Source: Lederbergia citri (lineage in GTDB: Bacteria > Bacillota > Bacilli > Bacillales > Bacillaceae_C). From it: a stretch of DNA of 64,000 nucleotides. The position numbers and the translations under genes were made by a program. The stretch's first letter is position 1; every line of letters begins with the position of its first letter. Shown here in pieces: positions 26,240-34,533 of this stretch. The DNA lies in contig NZ_JAGYPG010000003.1 of the NCBI RefSeq assembly GCF_018343625.1, positions 313,102-377,101 of the forward strand, given 5' to 3'. Under the pieces are notes generated by a model. The model searched no databases. It saw nothing but the letters and a program-made list of their open reading frames with translations, and was not told where the DNA came from.

Positions 26240-28162
26240 TTGGAAAGACTTAAAAAGTTCGGCGTAAGTCTTCATGACAAAAACGTCCAATTCTTCCTAA
26301 TAGCTGTTATCCTGTTTTGGTTTAAGACGTATATAACTTACCGAATAGAATTTAATTTAGGAATTGATAATGAATTGCAGCAATTTTTGCTTTTCATTAA
26401 TCCGATTAGCTCGGCATTATTTTTTCTCGGATTATCATTTTTGAGTAAAAAGAAGCGTTGGGGAGCAATATTGGTTGGCATTGAGTTTGTAATGTCCTTT
26501 TGGCTTTACGCAAACGTTGTATATTACCGTTTTTTTAACGACTTTATTACGTTGCCGGTCCTTTCGCAGCTAACAGTAAATGGTGGCCAAACGGAAAGTG
26601 CGTTGTCGTTGATGTCTCCATTTGATGTGTTTTATTTTACGGACACAATAATTCTATTATTATTGCTTGTTTCAAAAAGATTTTCTTTGAATGCTCGTTC
26701 AAATAGAAAGATTGCGTTTGTGCCTCTTACGCTTGCTGTCGCGATCTTTATGTTTAACTTGTCTTTAGCTGAAGCCGATCGACCTGAGTTGCTTACAAGA
26801 TCGTTTGACCGTAACTATCTAGTAAAGTATCTTGGAATTAATAATTTTTCAATTTATGACGGAATACAAAGTACGAGATCTTCAATGCAAAGAACTCTAG
26901 CGAGCAGTGATGATTTAACAGAGATTGAAAATACTATAAAAGCGAATTTTGCTAAGCCGAATCCTGATTACTTTGGCAAGGCAAAAGGAATGAACGTGAT
27001 CTATGTATCACTCGAATCCTTACAATCTTTTATCATTGATTACAAATTGGATGGGCAAGAAGTAACTCCGTTTTTGAACTCGCTCGCACGTACTGGTGAA
27101 GCTTTTTATTTCGATAACTTTTTTCACCAAACAGGACAAGGCAAGACGTCCGATGCTGAATTCATGATGGAGAACTCTTTGTATCCATTGTCACAAGGGT
27201 CTGTATTTATTAATAAAGCGCAAAATACGTACCAATCAGGTCCTGCGATTTTAAAATCAAGAGACTATACATCTGCTACTTTTCACGGGAACTATAAAAC
27301 GTTCTGGAACAGGAATGAAGTTTACAGAGCGTTTGGAATCGATCACTTTTTCGATGCAACGTATTATAATATGAGCAATGAAAATGTTAAAAACTATGGG
27401 ATGAAGGATGAACCATTTTTAAAGGAATCCATGCCTTTATTGGAATCACTCCCACAGCCGTTTTATTCGAAGTTTATTTTGCTTTCGAATCACTTCCCAT
27501 TCGCAATGGATGAGGGGGACACGGATTTTCCAGCTGGAGATTTCGGAGATAAAGTAGTAAATCAGTATTTCCAATCTGCTCATTATATGGATCAAGCATT
27601 GGAACAATTTTTTAACGATTTGAAAGCCGATGGTTTGTATGATAATTCTGTCATTGTTATGTATGGTGATCATTACGGTATTTCAGAAAACCATAACGAT
27701 GCAATGGCTCAGGTAACAGGAGAAGAGATCACTCCGTTTAAAAATGCCCAGCTTCAACGGGTTCCACTTTTTATCCATGTACCTGGAATGCAAGGAAAAA
27801 CAATTCATAAATATAGCGGTCAAGTAGATGTCATGCCTACTGTCCTTCATTTGTTAGGTGTTAATACGAATGATTATTTGCAAATTGGTAATGACATATT
27901 CTCTTCTGAATATAAGGAATTGGTTCCTTTCCGAAATGGGGATTTTGTCACACCTGAGGTGACTCAAGTAAACGGGAATTGCTATTCAACGGATACAGGG
28001 GAAGAATTGGACGTTCAGGCTTGTGAATCACCTGATCAAATTACAAAAGAAAAATTAGAAATATCCGACCGTATCGTTACGAAAGATTTATTGAGATTTT
28101 ATAAACCAGAAGGATTTGTACCAATCAATCCGGATGACTATCAATATAATAATGCTAGGTAA
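26240..28162 (+). CDS. ltaS: Lipoteichoic acid synthase family protein (LtaS-type)
   Basis: A 640-residue membrane sulfatase-fold enzyme that polymerises glycerol phosphate from phosphatidylglycerol onto a glycolipid anchor on the outer face of the membrane. Five N-terminal helices (about 15-185) precede an extracellular catalytic domain (about 245-600). Visible catalytic and metal residues are Glu259 (SLESLQSF), the nucleophilic Thr303 (QGKTSDAEF), and Asp477/His478 (YGDHYG), closely matching the S. aureus positions. The start is TTG at 26240 with AAGGGG nine bases upstream. Bacillus genomes carry up to four paralogues (LtaS/YfnI/YqgS/YvgJ); which one this is cannot be fixed. It is a monocistronic unit ending in a strong terminator. 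Confidence 0.9.
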   Translation: MERLKKFGVSLHDKNVQFFLIAVILFWFKTYITYRIEFNLGIDNELQQFLLFINPISSALFFLGLSFLSKKKRWGAILVGIEFVMSFWLYANVVYYRFFNDFITLPVLSQLTVNGGQTESALSLMSPFDVFYFTDTIILLLLLVSKRFSLNARSNRKIAFVPLTLAVAIFMFNLSLAEADRPELLTRSFDRNYLVKYLGINNFSIYDGIQSTRSSMQRTLASSDDLTEIENTIKANFAKPNPDYFGKAKGMNVIYVSLESLQSFIIDYKLDGQEVTPFLNSLARTGEAFYFDNFFHQTGQGKTSDAEFMMENSLYPLSQGSVFINKAQNTYQSGPAILKSRDYTSATFHGNYKTFWNRNEVYRAFGIDHFFDATYYNMSNENVKNYGMKDEPFLKESMPLLESLPQPFYSKFILLSNHFPFAMDEGDTDFPAGDFGDKVVNQYFQSAHYMDQALEQFFNDLKADGLYDNSVIVMYGDHYGISENHNDAMAQVTGEEITPFKNAQLQRVPLFIHVPGMQGKTIHKYSGQVDVMPTVLHLLGVNTNDYLQIGNDIFSSEYKELVPFRNGDFVTPEVTQVNGNCYSTDTGEELDVQACESPDQITKEKLEISDRIVTKDLLRFYKPEGFVPINPDDYQYNNAR

Positions 28163-28169
28163 GAACAAA

Positions 28170-28269
28170 AGCACAAGCGCATGTAGCTAGACACTTGGCG
28201 AGCCGATGTTGACTTATCGTAGGAAGAAACCGAAAGTTTGCTAGTCGCTAGGCGCTGGAGCTAGACGGG
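28170..28269. repeat. Dispersed Bacillus intergenic repeat (AGCTAGAC family), copy A
   Basis: A 100-base block just after the lipoteichoic acid synthase gene. It contains GTAGCTAGACACTTGGCGAG and, 70 bases on, GCGCTGGAGCTAGAC, which is nearly the reverse complement of GTCTAGCTCCAGGCGC at 47935-47950. I recall this GTCTAGCTCCAG(C)GCC family as a frequent intergenic repeat in Bacillus and Geobacillus. Its function is unknown. Confidence 0.6.
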
Positions 28270-28300
28270 AACTACCTTAATGTCCTCAGTAACCAGAAAA

Positions 28301-28337
28301 ACTCTCATCTGTTGAAATGATGAGAGTTTTTTCTTTA
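28301..28337 (+). terminator. Rho-independent terminator of ltaS
   Basis: Eleven-base perfect arms AAACTCTCATC and GATGAGAGTTT with a 9-base loop are followed by TTTCTTT. Confidence 0.9.
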
Positions 28338-28480
28338 ATTTGGACTGAAGGATTAAAACAACAGGAATTTGTCGAATATAAAAACTTAACTGGGAACAAA
28401 TAATAAACCCAAATAAGTTCGTTTATGAGTTCCTTTAGTCGACTAATAGTAGCATTATAAATATAATTATCTACCCAAAT

Positions 28481-29092
28481 TCAAAATTTACTTAAAGACC
28501 ATTCAGCCGCTTTTTCAACTTCACTTCGAGTCAACTGGTGACCGTGATTTTCCCAATGGATTTGAACTTGAGCACCTGCATTTTGTAAGAGCTCCATTAA
28601 ATCAATTGACTCTTGAGCAGGACAGAGTGGATCGTTTTTACCGGCACCAATAAAAACGGACGTTCCACTTAGGGCCGGAAGTTCAATACCTCGGCGCGGT
28701 ACCATTGGATGAAAAAGTATAGCTGCCTTCAGGCTATCTTTATAATGAAATAATAAGCTTCCAGCAATATTGGCGCCGTTTGAATATCCAATAGCCATGA
28801 CGTTATGTCGATCAAATTGATATTCCTCTGCGCTTTTATCAATAAATTGCTGCAGTTCTTCTGTGCGCAAAACTAAATCTTCCTCATCAAACACGCCTTC
28901 CGCTAATCGACGGAAAAAACGCGGCATGCCATTTTCAAGCACGTTTCCTCTTACTCCGAGGAGGGAAGAGTTGGGAGAAATCATTTTACCAATATTGATT
29001 AAATCGTGTTCTGTCCCGCCCGTTCCATGTAGGAGAAGGAGGGTAGGGGCTTTAGGGTCTTGCCCCTTTTGAAAAATATGTTTCATTTTCAA
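28481..29092 (-). CDS. mhqD: MhqD-like carboxylesterase (alpha/beta hydrolase)
   Basis: A 203-residue cytoplasmic serine hydrolase of the phospholipase/carboxylesterase family. The oxyanion segment LLHGTGGTEHDL and the catalytic triad Ser104 (GYSNGA), Asp154 (KNDPLCP) and His185 (HGHQL) are visible. It lies 8 bases downstream of the MhqO-like dioxygenase gene and is clearly co-transcribed. In B. subtilis, MhqD and MhqO both belong to the MhqR regulon induced by methylhydroquinone, catechol and diamide. A role in electrophile or quinone detoxification is therefore likely; the ester substrate is unknown. Confidence 0.85.
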   Translation of the reverse strand: MKMKHIFQKGQDPKAPTLLLLHGTGGTEHDLINIGKMISPNSSLLGVRGNVLENGMPRFFRRLAEGVFDEEDLVLRTEELQQFIDKSAEEYQFDRHNVMAIGYSNGANIAGSLLFHYKDSLKAAILFHPMVPRRGIELPALSGTSVFIGAGKNDPLCPAQESIDLMELLQNAGAQVQIHWENHGHQLTRSEVEKAAEWSLSKF

Positions 29093-29100
29093 TCCTCCAC

Positions 29101-30072
29101 TTAAAAATTAGTGTCTAATGGTTTTAACTGGGCTTCAATTTGCTCACGCTCAGGCTCTAAAAATGGCGGCAATGCAAGGGATTCTCCTAGATGATCAATA
29201 TGCTCGTCCGTATCGAAACCAGGTCCGTCTGTTGCAAGCTCAAAAAGAATTCCGTTTGGCTCTCTAAAGTAAAGTGAACGGAAGTAAAAGCGGTCGACAA
29301 AACCGGAATTCGGAAATCTTGCAGCGCGAATTCGTTTGATCCATTCACGTAATTCATCTTCATCCTGAACACGGAAGGCAACATGGTGAACCCCGCCTCG
29401 ACCTAATCTTTCCGGAGGTAAATCGCTTCTTTCTTCTAAGTGCACTTCAGCACCGCTTCCGCCTTCACCCGTTTCAAAAATGATGATATCAGGTTGTCCT
29501 TCATAAGGAGATGAATATTTTCCAACCTTCCTAAATCCGAGTAATTCCGTTAGCACTATAGCCGTAGGCTCCGCTATTCGAACAGTTAATTTTACTGGCC
29601 CTAATCCTGTTACACCATGTTCACGAGGCACAACGCTTTTTTTCCAAGGAACCCCTGCAGCTACTCCTTTATTATTTTCGTCCGATACAAGAATGAGACG
29701 CTGTCCTTCCGGATCTTGAAAGGCCAATGTTGCACGGCTTGCGCGTTCCATTATCTCCTCATGTTCAACATCAAGTTCTTCAAAGCGTTTTTTCCAAAAA
29801 TGCAGCGCCTCATCATCTTTCACTCGAAGAGATAGAGCGGAAATACTGCTGACTCCTTCATGATTACGTCCCGCATTTGGTATTTCGAAAAAGGTCAATT
29901 CCGTACCAGGATTACCTCTTTCATCACCGTAAAAAAGGTGGTAAACAGATGTATCATCCTGATTAACAGTCTTTTTAACAAGTCTCATTCCTAACACTTT
30001 TGTATAAAAATCTAAGTTCAATTTTGCATTTGCAGTCATAGCGGAAACGTGATGAATTCCTTTTAATTGCAT
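29101..30072 (-). CDS. mhqO: MhqO-like ring-cleaving dioxygenase
   Basis: A 323-residue VOC-fold (type I extradiol dioxygenase) protein with two tandem glyoxalase-like halves (about 1-135 and 150-290). The metal ligands are suggested by GIHHVSA at residue 5-10, HHVAF near 230 and ILFELATD near 275. The length and the PREHGVTGLGPV linker fit MhqO (YdfO) and its paralogues. It opens hydroquinone-type rings as part of aromatic-electrophile defence. It starts behind AGGAGG, has a strong sigma-A promoter upstream, and carries mhqD downstream in one operon. Confidence 0.88.
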   Translation of the reverse strand: MQLKGIHHVSAMTANAKLNLDFYTKVLGMRLVKKTVNQDDTSVYHLFYGDERGNPGTELTFFEIPNAGRNHEGVSSISALSLRVKDDEALHFWKKRFEELDVEHEEIMERASRATLAFQDPEGQRLILVSDENNKGVAAGVPWKKSVVPREHGVTGLGPVKLTVRIAEPTAIVLTELLGFRKVGKYSSPYEGQPDIIIFETGEGGSGAEVHLEERSDLPPERLGRGGVHHVAFRVQDEDELREWIKRIRAARFPNSGFVDRFYFRSLYFREPNGILFELATDGPGFDTDEHIDHLGESLALPPFLEPEREQIEAQLKPLDTNF

Positions 30073-30104
30073 GATTAAAATCCTCCTTTTTAGTGGATAA
30101 TGTA

Positions 30105-30133
30105 ATTGTATAATAACAGATTATGGTAGTCAA
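30105..30133 (-). promoter_or_regulatory. Sigma-A promoter of mhqO-mhqD
   Basis: On the minus strand, TTGACT and TACAAT are separated by exactly 17 bases, placing the transcript start about 25 bases before the start codon. This is one of the best promoter matches in the window. Confidence 0.8.
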
Positions 30134-30141
30134 TTTATAGT

Positions 30142-30160
30142 AACTTACTTTTTGTAAGTT
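30142..30160. promoter_or_regulatory. Putative DUF24/HxlR-type operator upstream of mhqO
   Basis: A perfect dyad AACTTAC-AAAAA-GTAAGTT (minus-strand reading). The TTAC...GTAA form resembles operators of Bacillus DUF24/HxlR thiol sensors (YodB, CatR, HypR). It lies upstream of the -35, a position that fits an activator or a repressor with extended contacts. The B. subtilis MhqR operator looks different, so control may not be by MhqR. Confidence 0.45.
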
Positions 30161-30164
30161 TAAT

Positions 30165-30194
30165 AAAAGCCGAAACACATAAGTCTCGGCTTTT
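30165..30194 (-). terminator. Terminator of the LysM-GH18 gene
   Basis: On the minus strand AAAAGCCGA and TCGGCTTTT pair across a 12-base loop; the stem begins at the stop codon. The T-run is short (TTTTATT). Confidence 0.65.
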
Positions 30195-31600
30195 TATATT
30201 TTCCGAACGATAAAATTATTCTCAAGCAGTAGCCAATTTTGTGGAAATGGATATCCAAGTACCCAATAACTGATCCCGCGTAGGCGATAATCTTTTACTA
30301 AATCAAATTTCGCTTGAGCACTGCGAGCATCTTCAAACCATACTTCATGCTGTTTTCCTTGTTCATCCGTATATCGGTAAAAAGGGGTTTGAGATATCCG
30401 ATCGTATTGTATGGAAGCATTATATTTATCCGCACGCCGAATCGCTTCTTGCATATCGAATGTTTCTGCTTCCTGTCCTTTTACGTGTGGAAGCAGCCAA
30501 TCCCTGGCATATAGCTGGAAGCCCATGAAAATTTTATTTCTAGGAATAACGGTCACAGCATAATCTATGACACGTCTAATTTGATTGAGGGGAGAAATTG
30601 CCTGCGGTGGTCCGAATCGATATCCCCATTCATATGTCATGAGTACAACGAAATCGACAATTCTTCCATGTGCAGCGTAGTCATGGGCTTCGTATAATAA
30701 CCCCTTTTGTTCGCTGCTCGTTTTTGGTGCCAATGCTGTTGACACAAAATATCCTAGTGGATGAAGACGATTGACAGCTCTCTGTAAAAATTGATTATAA
30801 AGTTCTCTATCTGTTTGCCGAACATTTTCAAAATCGATATTTAAACCTCGATAGCCTTTTGCATTCATAATATTGATGACATTAGTGAGAAGTCGTTCTT
30901 GGAGCTGTGTGTTGGATAAGATGGTATGGGCAAGGGTCGTACCTGGGTCTTGGAAAGTAAAGTTGGTAATACACATGATAGGAGCGACATTTGTTGCCCT
31001 CGCCGCTTGGATAGCTTGTTCATCTCGAATAGATGAAAGGCTTCCATCTGTTTGCATAATATAACCAAAGGGAGACATATACGTTAAATGTTCCCCGACT
31101 TCGCGAACCTCTCTTCCACCAGTTTCCCCCATATTGATGATATAGGCATTTACATCTATAACTGGCTTTGTAAAAGGGATTGTTAAACTAGTTCCGACTA
31201 AAATAGTCGCCTGTGTTAACCGATTTGCTCGCATGATTTCGCGGACAGTCGTACCAAAACGTTGTGCAATCGTACCTAAAGTATCTCCAGCTTGGACGAC
31301 ATAAGTTTTCGGAGGAATAATAATCTCTGTTCCTACATTAAGCATAGACGGATGTGTTAACTGATTTATTTGAATGATAGTTTGAATGGGGACGCCATAT
31401 CTTTGTGCAATCTGCCATAGTGTTTCGCCTCTGCGGATAACATGTTGGGTAGCACCAATTGGAATGACGAGAGACTGACCTATTAATAGCTTATTAGGAT
31501 TTGGCAATTGATTTGCTGCTGCAATGTTTTGAACAGTGCTTCCATACTGGTTGGCAATACTCCATAACGTATCTCCTCTTTGAACGACATCAATAATCAT
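30194..31600 (-). CDS. LysM-repeat GH18 spore peptidoglycan hydrolase (SleL/YaaH-like)
   Basis: A 468-residue protein with three LysM peptidoglycan-binding repeats (about 2-46, 52-96 and 98-142) followed by a GH18 TIM barrel (about 147-460). The active-site strand is GLNIDFENV, with catalytic Glu258. Relatives (B. subtilis YaaH, YdhD; SleL of B. anthracis and B. cereus) are N-acetylglucosaminidases that trim cortex muramic-delta-lactam fragments at germination and are packed in the spore coat without a classical signal peptide; none is visible here either. Relatives usually carry two LysM repeats, so three is slightly longer. The gene stands alone. Confidence 0.9.
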   Translation of the reverse strand: MIIDVVQRGDTLWSIANQYGSTVQNIAAANQLPNPNKLLIGQSLVIPIGATQHVIRRGETLWQIAQRYGVPIQTIIQINQLTHPSMLNVGTEIIIPPKTYVVQAGDTLGTIAQRFGTTVREIMRANRLTQATILVGTSLTIPFTKPVIDVNAYIINMGETGGREVREVGEHLTYMSPFGYIMQTDGSLSSIRDEQAIQAARATNVAPIMCITNFTFQDPGTTLAHTILSNTQLQERLLTNVINIMNAKGYRGLNIDFENVRQTDRELYNQFLQRAVNRLHPLGYFVSTALAPKTSSEQKGLLYEAHDYAAHGRIVDFVVLMTYEWGYRFGPPQAISPLNQIRRVIDYAVTVIPRNKIFMGFQLYARDWLLPHVKGQEAETFDMQEAIRRADKYNASIQYDRISQTPFYRYTDEQGKQHEVWFEDARSAQAKFDLVKDYRLRGISYWVLGYPFPQNWLLLENNFIVRKI

Positions 31601-31680
31601 AAAACCACCCCTAACCTGGTCATATGACTAATGTATGCTCCCATAATTACTGTAAGACTAGAAAAGAAGGATGAAACGTC

Positions 31681-31710
31681 AAAAAAACCCTCTCCATGAT
31701 TGAGAGAGGG
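31681..31710 (-). terminator. Terminator left behind by the transporter remnant
   Basis: On the minus strand CCCTCTC and GAGAGGG pair across 9 bases, followed by seven Ts. Confidence 0.85.
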
Positions 31711-31721
31711 GAACAAACACT

Positions 31722-31842
31722 TTATTCATTTACTGATGGTTTTGCTCGTTTTATAAAAAATGCAAGCAGTAATGCAACCCCGGCAATGCCAGTCGCAACA
31801 ACGAAAGCATCATTAATACCGCTCGTTGCATTTTTACTATGT
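31722..31842 (-). pseudogene. C-terminal remnant of an MFS (DHA2-type) drug transporter
   Basis: About 40 codons remain on the minus strand, ending in TAA at 31722. The translation runs NATSGINDAFVVATGIAGVA, then LLLAFFIKRAKPSVNE. An INDAF...ATG helix followed by a short charged tail is typical of the last helix of DHA2-family (14-helix) multidrug transporters. The frame breaks upstream near 31842, where unrelated sequence begins. The original terminator is intact directly downstream. The family call is inferred from a short segment. Confidence 0.6.
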
Positions 31843-32022
31843 CACTATAGAGCGTTAAGTTGGAAGCAAAGTTTTGTAGTTGCAAATTAGCAAATGGTCA
31901 TTTCATTACTCGCCCTAACAGCATTCCTACCTGCAGCTGTTAAGATTAAATTAACAAAAATGTTCCATCCTTCACTCGTGATTGGGATTATGTTTGGATT
32001 ATTAACTCGTTATTTATTCTGA
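31843..32022 (+). pseudogene. C-terminal remnant of an unidentified membrane protein
   Basis: On the plus strand one frame, interrupted by TAG at 31888-31890, reads SWKQSFVVAN then QMVISLLALTAFLPAAVKIK and LTKMFHPSLVIGIMFGLLTR, ending in TGA at 32022. The last part is clearly a hydrophobic C-terminal helix of an integral membrane protein. The frame ends nine bases inside the convergent pxpA gene. I cannot identify the parent; membrane proteins associated with 5-oxoproline uptake are possible given the location, but this is speculation. Confidence 0.45.
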
Positions 32023-32769
32023 TTTTATCAAAATGCTCTCGGTAGCAAGAACTTCATTGATTTTTTGAGCAAATCTAAGAGCATTTGGTCCATCTCCATG
32101 AATACAAATGGTATCGGCTTTAATGTTGATGTTTGTTCCATCTACGGAAGTAACCTTTTGTTCCTTTACCATTTTAACGACTTGCGAAATAGCATCATCT
32201 GTATCTGTAATAAGAGCATTTGATTTAGATCTTGGGGTAAGGGTGCCATCGTTTTGGTACGTACGATCAGCAAAAACTTCGCTCGCGGTCGCAAGTCCGA
32301 TTTTTTCCCCTGCCTTAATGAGTGCACTGCCTGCCAATCCATATAAAATGAGTTGTGGATCAAAATTAAAAACGGATTCTGCTATCGCTGTGGCGAGATT
32401 TTCATCAACAGCAGCCATATTATATAAGGCGCCATGTGGTTTAACGTGATGTAAAGAACCGCCCTGAGCTTTGACAAAAGCCGATAAAGCACCAACTTGA
32501 TATAACACGATTTCATAAACTTCTTGTGGATTGATTGCCATGTTTCTGCGACCAAATCCTTGAAGATCGGGAAATCCTGGGTGGGCTCCAATCTTTACTC
32601 TGTTCTCAAGCGCTAGTTTAACCGTTTTATTCATAGTTGCAGGATCGCCAGCATGAAAACCGCAAGCAATATTAGCTGATGAAATATAGCGCATGATTTC
32701 TTCGTCATGCCCTAATAGATATTGCCCGAAACTTTCTCCCATATCGCAGTTCAAATCCACCTTATACAT
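32014..32769 (-). CDS. pxpA: 5-oxoprolinase subunit PxpA (LamB/YcsF family)
   Basis: A 251-residue subunit of the ATP-dependent 5-oxoprolinase that opens pyroglutamate to glutamate. The N-terminal VDLNCDMGESFG, the SANIACGFHAGDP block and the HVKPHGALYN motif are the LamB/YcsF signatures. It overlaps pxpC by 8 bases and is the last gene of a pxpB-pxpC-pxpA operon. A pyroglutamate-scavenging role is well established for this three-protein complex. Confidence 0.95.
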   Translation of the reverse strand: MYKVDLNCDMGESFGQYLLGHDEEIMRYISSANIACGFHAGDPATMNKTVKLALENRVKIGAHPGFPDLQGFGRRNMAINPQEVYEIVLYQVGALSAFVKAQGGSLHHVKPHGALYNMAAVDENLATAIAESVFNFDPQLILYGLAGSALIKAGEKIGLATASEVFADRTYQNDGTLTPRSKSNALITDTDDAISQVVKMVKEQKVTSVDGTNINIKADTICIHGDGPNALRFAQKINEVLATESILIKSE

Positions 32770-33721
32770 TTTGAGAATCCCTCCATTTTAGTAGGCAGGC
32801 AGCCTTTATTGCCTTTAGTTCTTTTTGTTGTGCAATGAGAAGTTGTTGCGCCTCTTTTAATGAAATTTCTTGAAAGAGAATTTGCTCTCCTGGACGGAAT
32901 TGACTTAATCTTGGGAGATCTATGCTTATTATGTCGCCGATTTTCGGATAACCACCTGTCGGTTGGCGTTCTGCCATTAAAATAATCGGATTTCCGTCCG
33001 GCGGTACTTGAATCGAACCAAAAGTCGTTCCTTCTGTGGTTAATTCAAGTTTTTGTATTGTACATAGCTTTGGACCAGCAAGACGATAGCCCATGCGATC
33101 AGAGTCTGGGCTAACTTTAAATCTAGATTCTAAAAATGCCTGCTTTGATTCCAGCGTAAACAAATCATACTGGCGCCCTTTTACGAAACGAATAGGGGTT
33201 TCTTTGTCATGAATATAGGCTTCTAGTTTGAACGATAACCCCCACGAAAACTTTCTGGCTGAATATGAGTGATTAGTAGGAATAACATCACCAGCTTGTA
33301 GGGGGTGTCCAATGTGAGCCTTTGCGTTCGTACTTTTGCTGCCAAGAACTTCTGGAAGAGAAAATCCCCTTTTAACGGCCATATATGTTCTAACTCCCGA
33401 TTGGGCTGTACCAAATGCAATGATATCGCCTTTCTTCACATGGATAGGCTTTCTATGTTCAATTGCTTGTCCGTTTAGTTTGGGAGACATATTTGCTCCA
33501 AAAATAGAGATGATAGCATTGTCTTCAAATTGGATAGTAGGCCCAACGAGAGTCATTTCTATAACTGCCTCATTTTCATTATTGCCGAGAAGGATGTTCA
33601 CAAGTTGAGCAGACATTTGATCCATTGCGCCGCCAACGGGTACTCCATATGCCTGCCATCGATTTCTGCCGAGATCTTGTATGGTCGTAAATGCTCCGTT
33701 TTTTATCATTTTAAGAGCCAT
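32762..33721 (-). CDS. pxpC: 5-oxoprolinase subunit PxpC (KipA-like)
   Basis: A 319-residue subunit of the carboxyltransferase-like (allophanate hydrolase C) family. The open frame extends 64 codons upstream, but that part lies inside pxpB and is not protein-like. GGAGG lies 6 bases before the ATG at 33721, which gives the family N-terminus (FTTIQDLGRNRWQAYGVPVG). Further signatures are MDQMSAQLVNILLGN and PDGNPIILMAERQPTGGYP. The start overlaps the pxpB stop by 11 bases. It works as a PxpB-PxpC complex with PxpA; in B. subtilis KipA also counteracts the sporulation kinase inhibitor KipI. Confidence 0.94.
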   Translation of the reverse strand: MALKMIKNGAFTTIQDLGRNRWQAYGVPVGGAMDQMSAQLVNILLGNNENEAVIEMTLVGPTIQFEDNAIISIFGANMSPKLNGQAIEHRKPIHVKKGDIIAFGTAQSGVRTYMAVKRGFSLPEVLGSKSTNAKAHIGHPLQAGDVIPTNHSYSARKFSWGLSFKLEAYIHDKETPIRFVKGRQYDLFTLESKQAFLESRFKVSPDSDRMGYRLAGPKLCTIQKLELTTEGTTFGSIQVPPDGNPIILMAERQPTGGYPKIGDIISIDLPRLSQFRPGEQILFQEISLKEAQQLLIAQQKELKAIKAACLLKWRDSQNV

Positions 33722-34415
33722 TTTTGTCCTCCAATGCATTAAATTCTTGTTTGCTGATAGGAACAAAGCGAACTTTGTCCCCCGGTAAAAGTAAGGAAGG
33801 TGGTGTCGTATTCGGATTAAAAAGTAGTAACGGAGTTCTTCCAATGATTTGCCAACCGCCGGGGCTTTCAAAAGGATAGACTCCGGTTTGTTTTCCGGCA
33901 ATTCCGACTGCACCTATTGGAACTTTTAATCGGGGAGTCGTCCGACGTGGTGCTGCTATTTTTTCATTCATGCCTCCAAGAAAAGGAAAACCCGGAGCAA
34001 AGCCTAAAAAATATACATGGTATAACATGTCACTATGGATGTTGATGACTTCTTTTTTAGTTAACCCATTATGGTGGGCAACAAAATCTATGTCCATAGC
34101 AAAATCATTTTCGTAGCATACAGGAATCTCAATAATTTTTTCGCTTTGTTTTTTTATAGTTGAAAAACTTGGAACCCTCAGTTCAAGTTCACTTTTTATA
34201 GTTTCATAGGGAAAATTGGTGCCAACTGAAACGGGATCATAAAAAATCGTTAATGTCGTATAGGCAGGAACGGCTTCTATAAAACCTGGAAATGGTTGAT
34301 TCATTATGGCTTTCTTCATTTCCAAGATTCTATTATTTATTTCCAAATTAATTTCATCTCCAAATTCAATGACAATGGCGCGATCACCGAGTGGAGAAAA
34401 AGATAGATGTTTCAA
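33711..34415 (-). CDS. pxpB: 5-oxoprolinase subunit PxpB (KipI-like)
   Basis: A 234-residue subunit of the KipI/carboxyltransferase C-D family. The start is TTG at 34415 with AGGTG 8 bases upstream. Signatures are SPLGDRAIVIEFG near the N-terminus, YFLGFAPGFPFLGG with the catalytic-loop phenylalanines, and VGIAGKQTGVYP and SPGGWQIIGRTP towards the C-terminus. First gene of the pxpBCA operon. In B. subtilis the homologue KipI inhibits KinA, but most family members act in 5-oxoproline hydrolysis; linkage to pxpA here supports that role. Confidence 0.94.
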   Translation of the reverse strand: MKHLSFSPLGDRAIVIEFGDEINLEINNRILEMKKAIMNQPFPGFIEAVPAYTTLTIFYDPVSVGTNFPYETIKSELELRVPSFSTIKKQSEKIIEIPVCYENDFAMDIDFVAHHNGLTKKEVINIHSDMLYHVYFLGFAPGFPFLGGMNEKIAAPRRTTPRLKVPIGAVGIAGKQTGVYPFESPGGWQIIGRTPLLLFNPNTTPPSLLLPGDKVRFVPISKQEFNALEDKNGS

Positions 34416-34533
34416 TTGCAGTGCACCTACTTTCGTACATTGGATGACTTTGGCTAATAGCAGGACTTCATGGATAGATTGCCGAACTATTTATTGTATA
34501 TTAACCATAATTCTAACATAGGAGATGTTTTAG

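Larger units (their letters stand above)
31601..32013. other. Gene-remnant region between GH18 gene and pxpA
   Basis: There is no intact gene. This stretch contains two fragments meeting near 31842: the C-terminal end of a transporter on the minus strand with its terminator, and the C-terminal end of another membrane protein on the plus strand. Both are listed separately. Confidence 0.6.

Noticed and set aside
33722..33913. N-terminal 64-codon extension of pxpC
   Set aside because: Lies inside pxpB in another frame, is not protein-like, and a strong ribosome site precedes the ATG at 33721.
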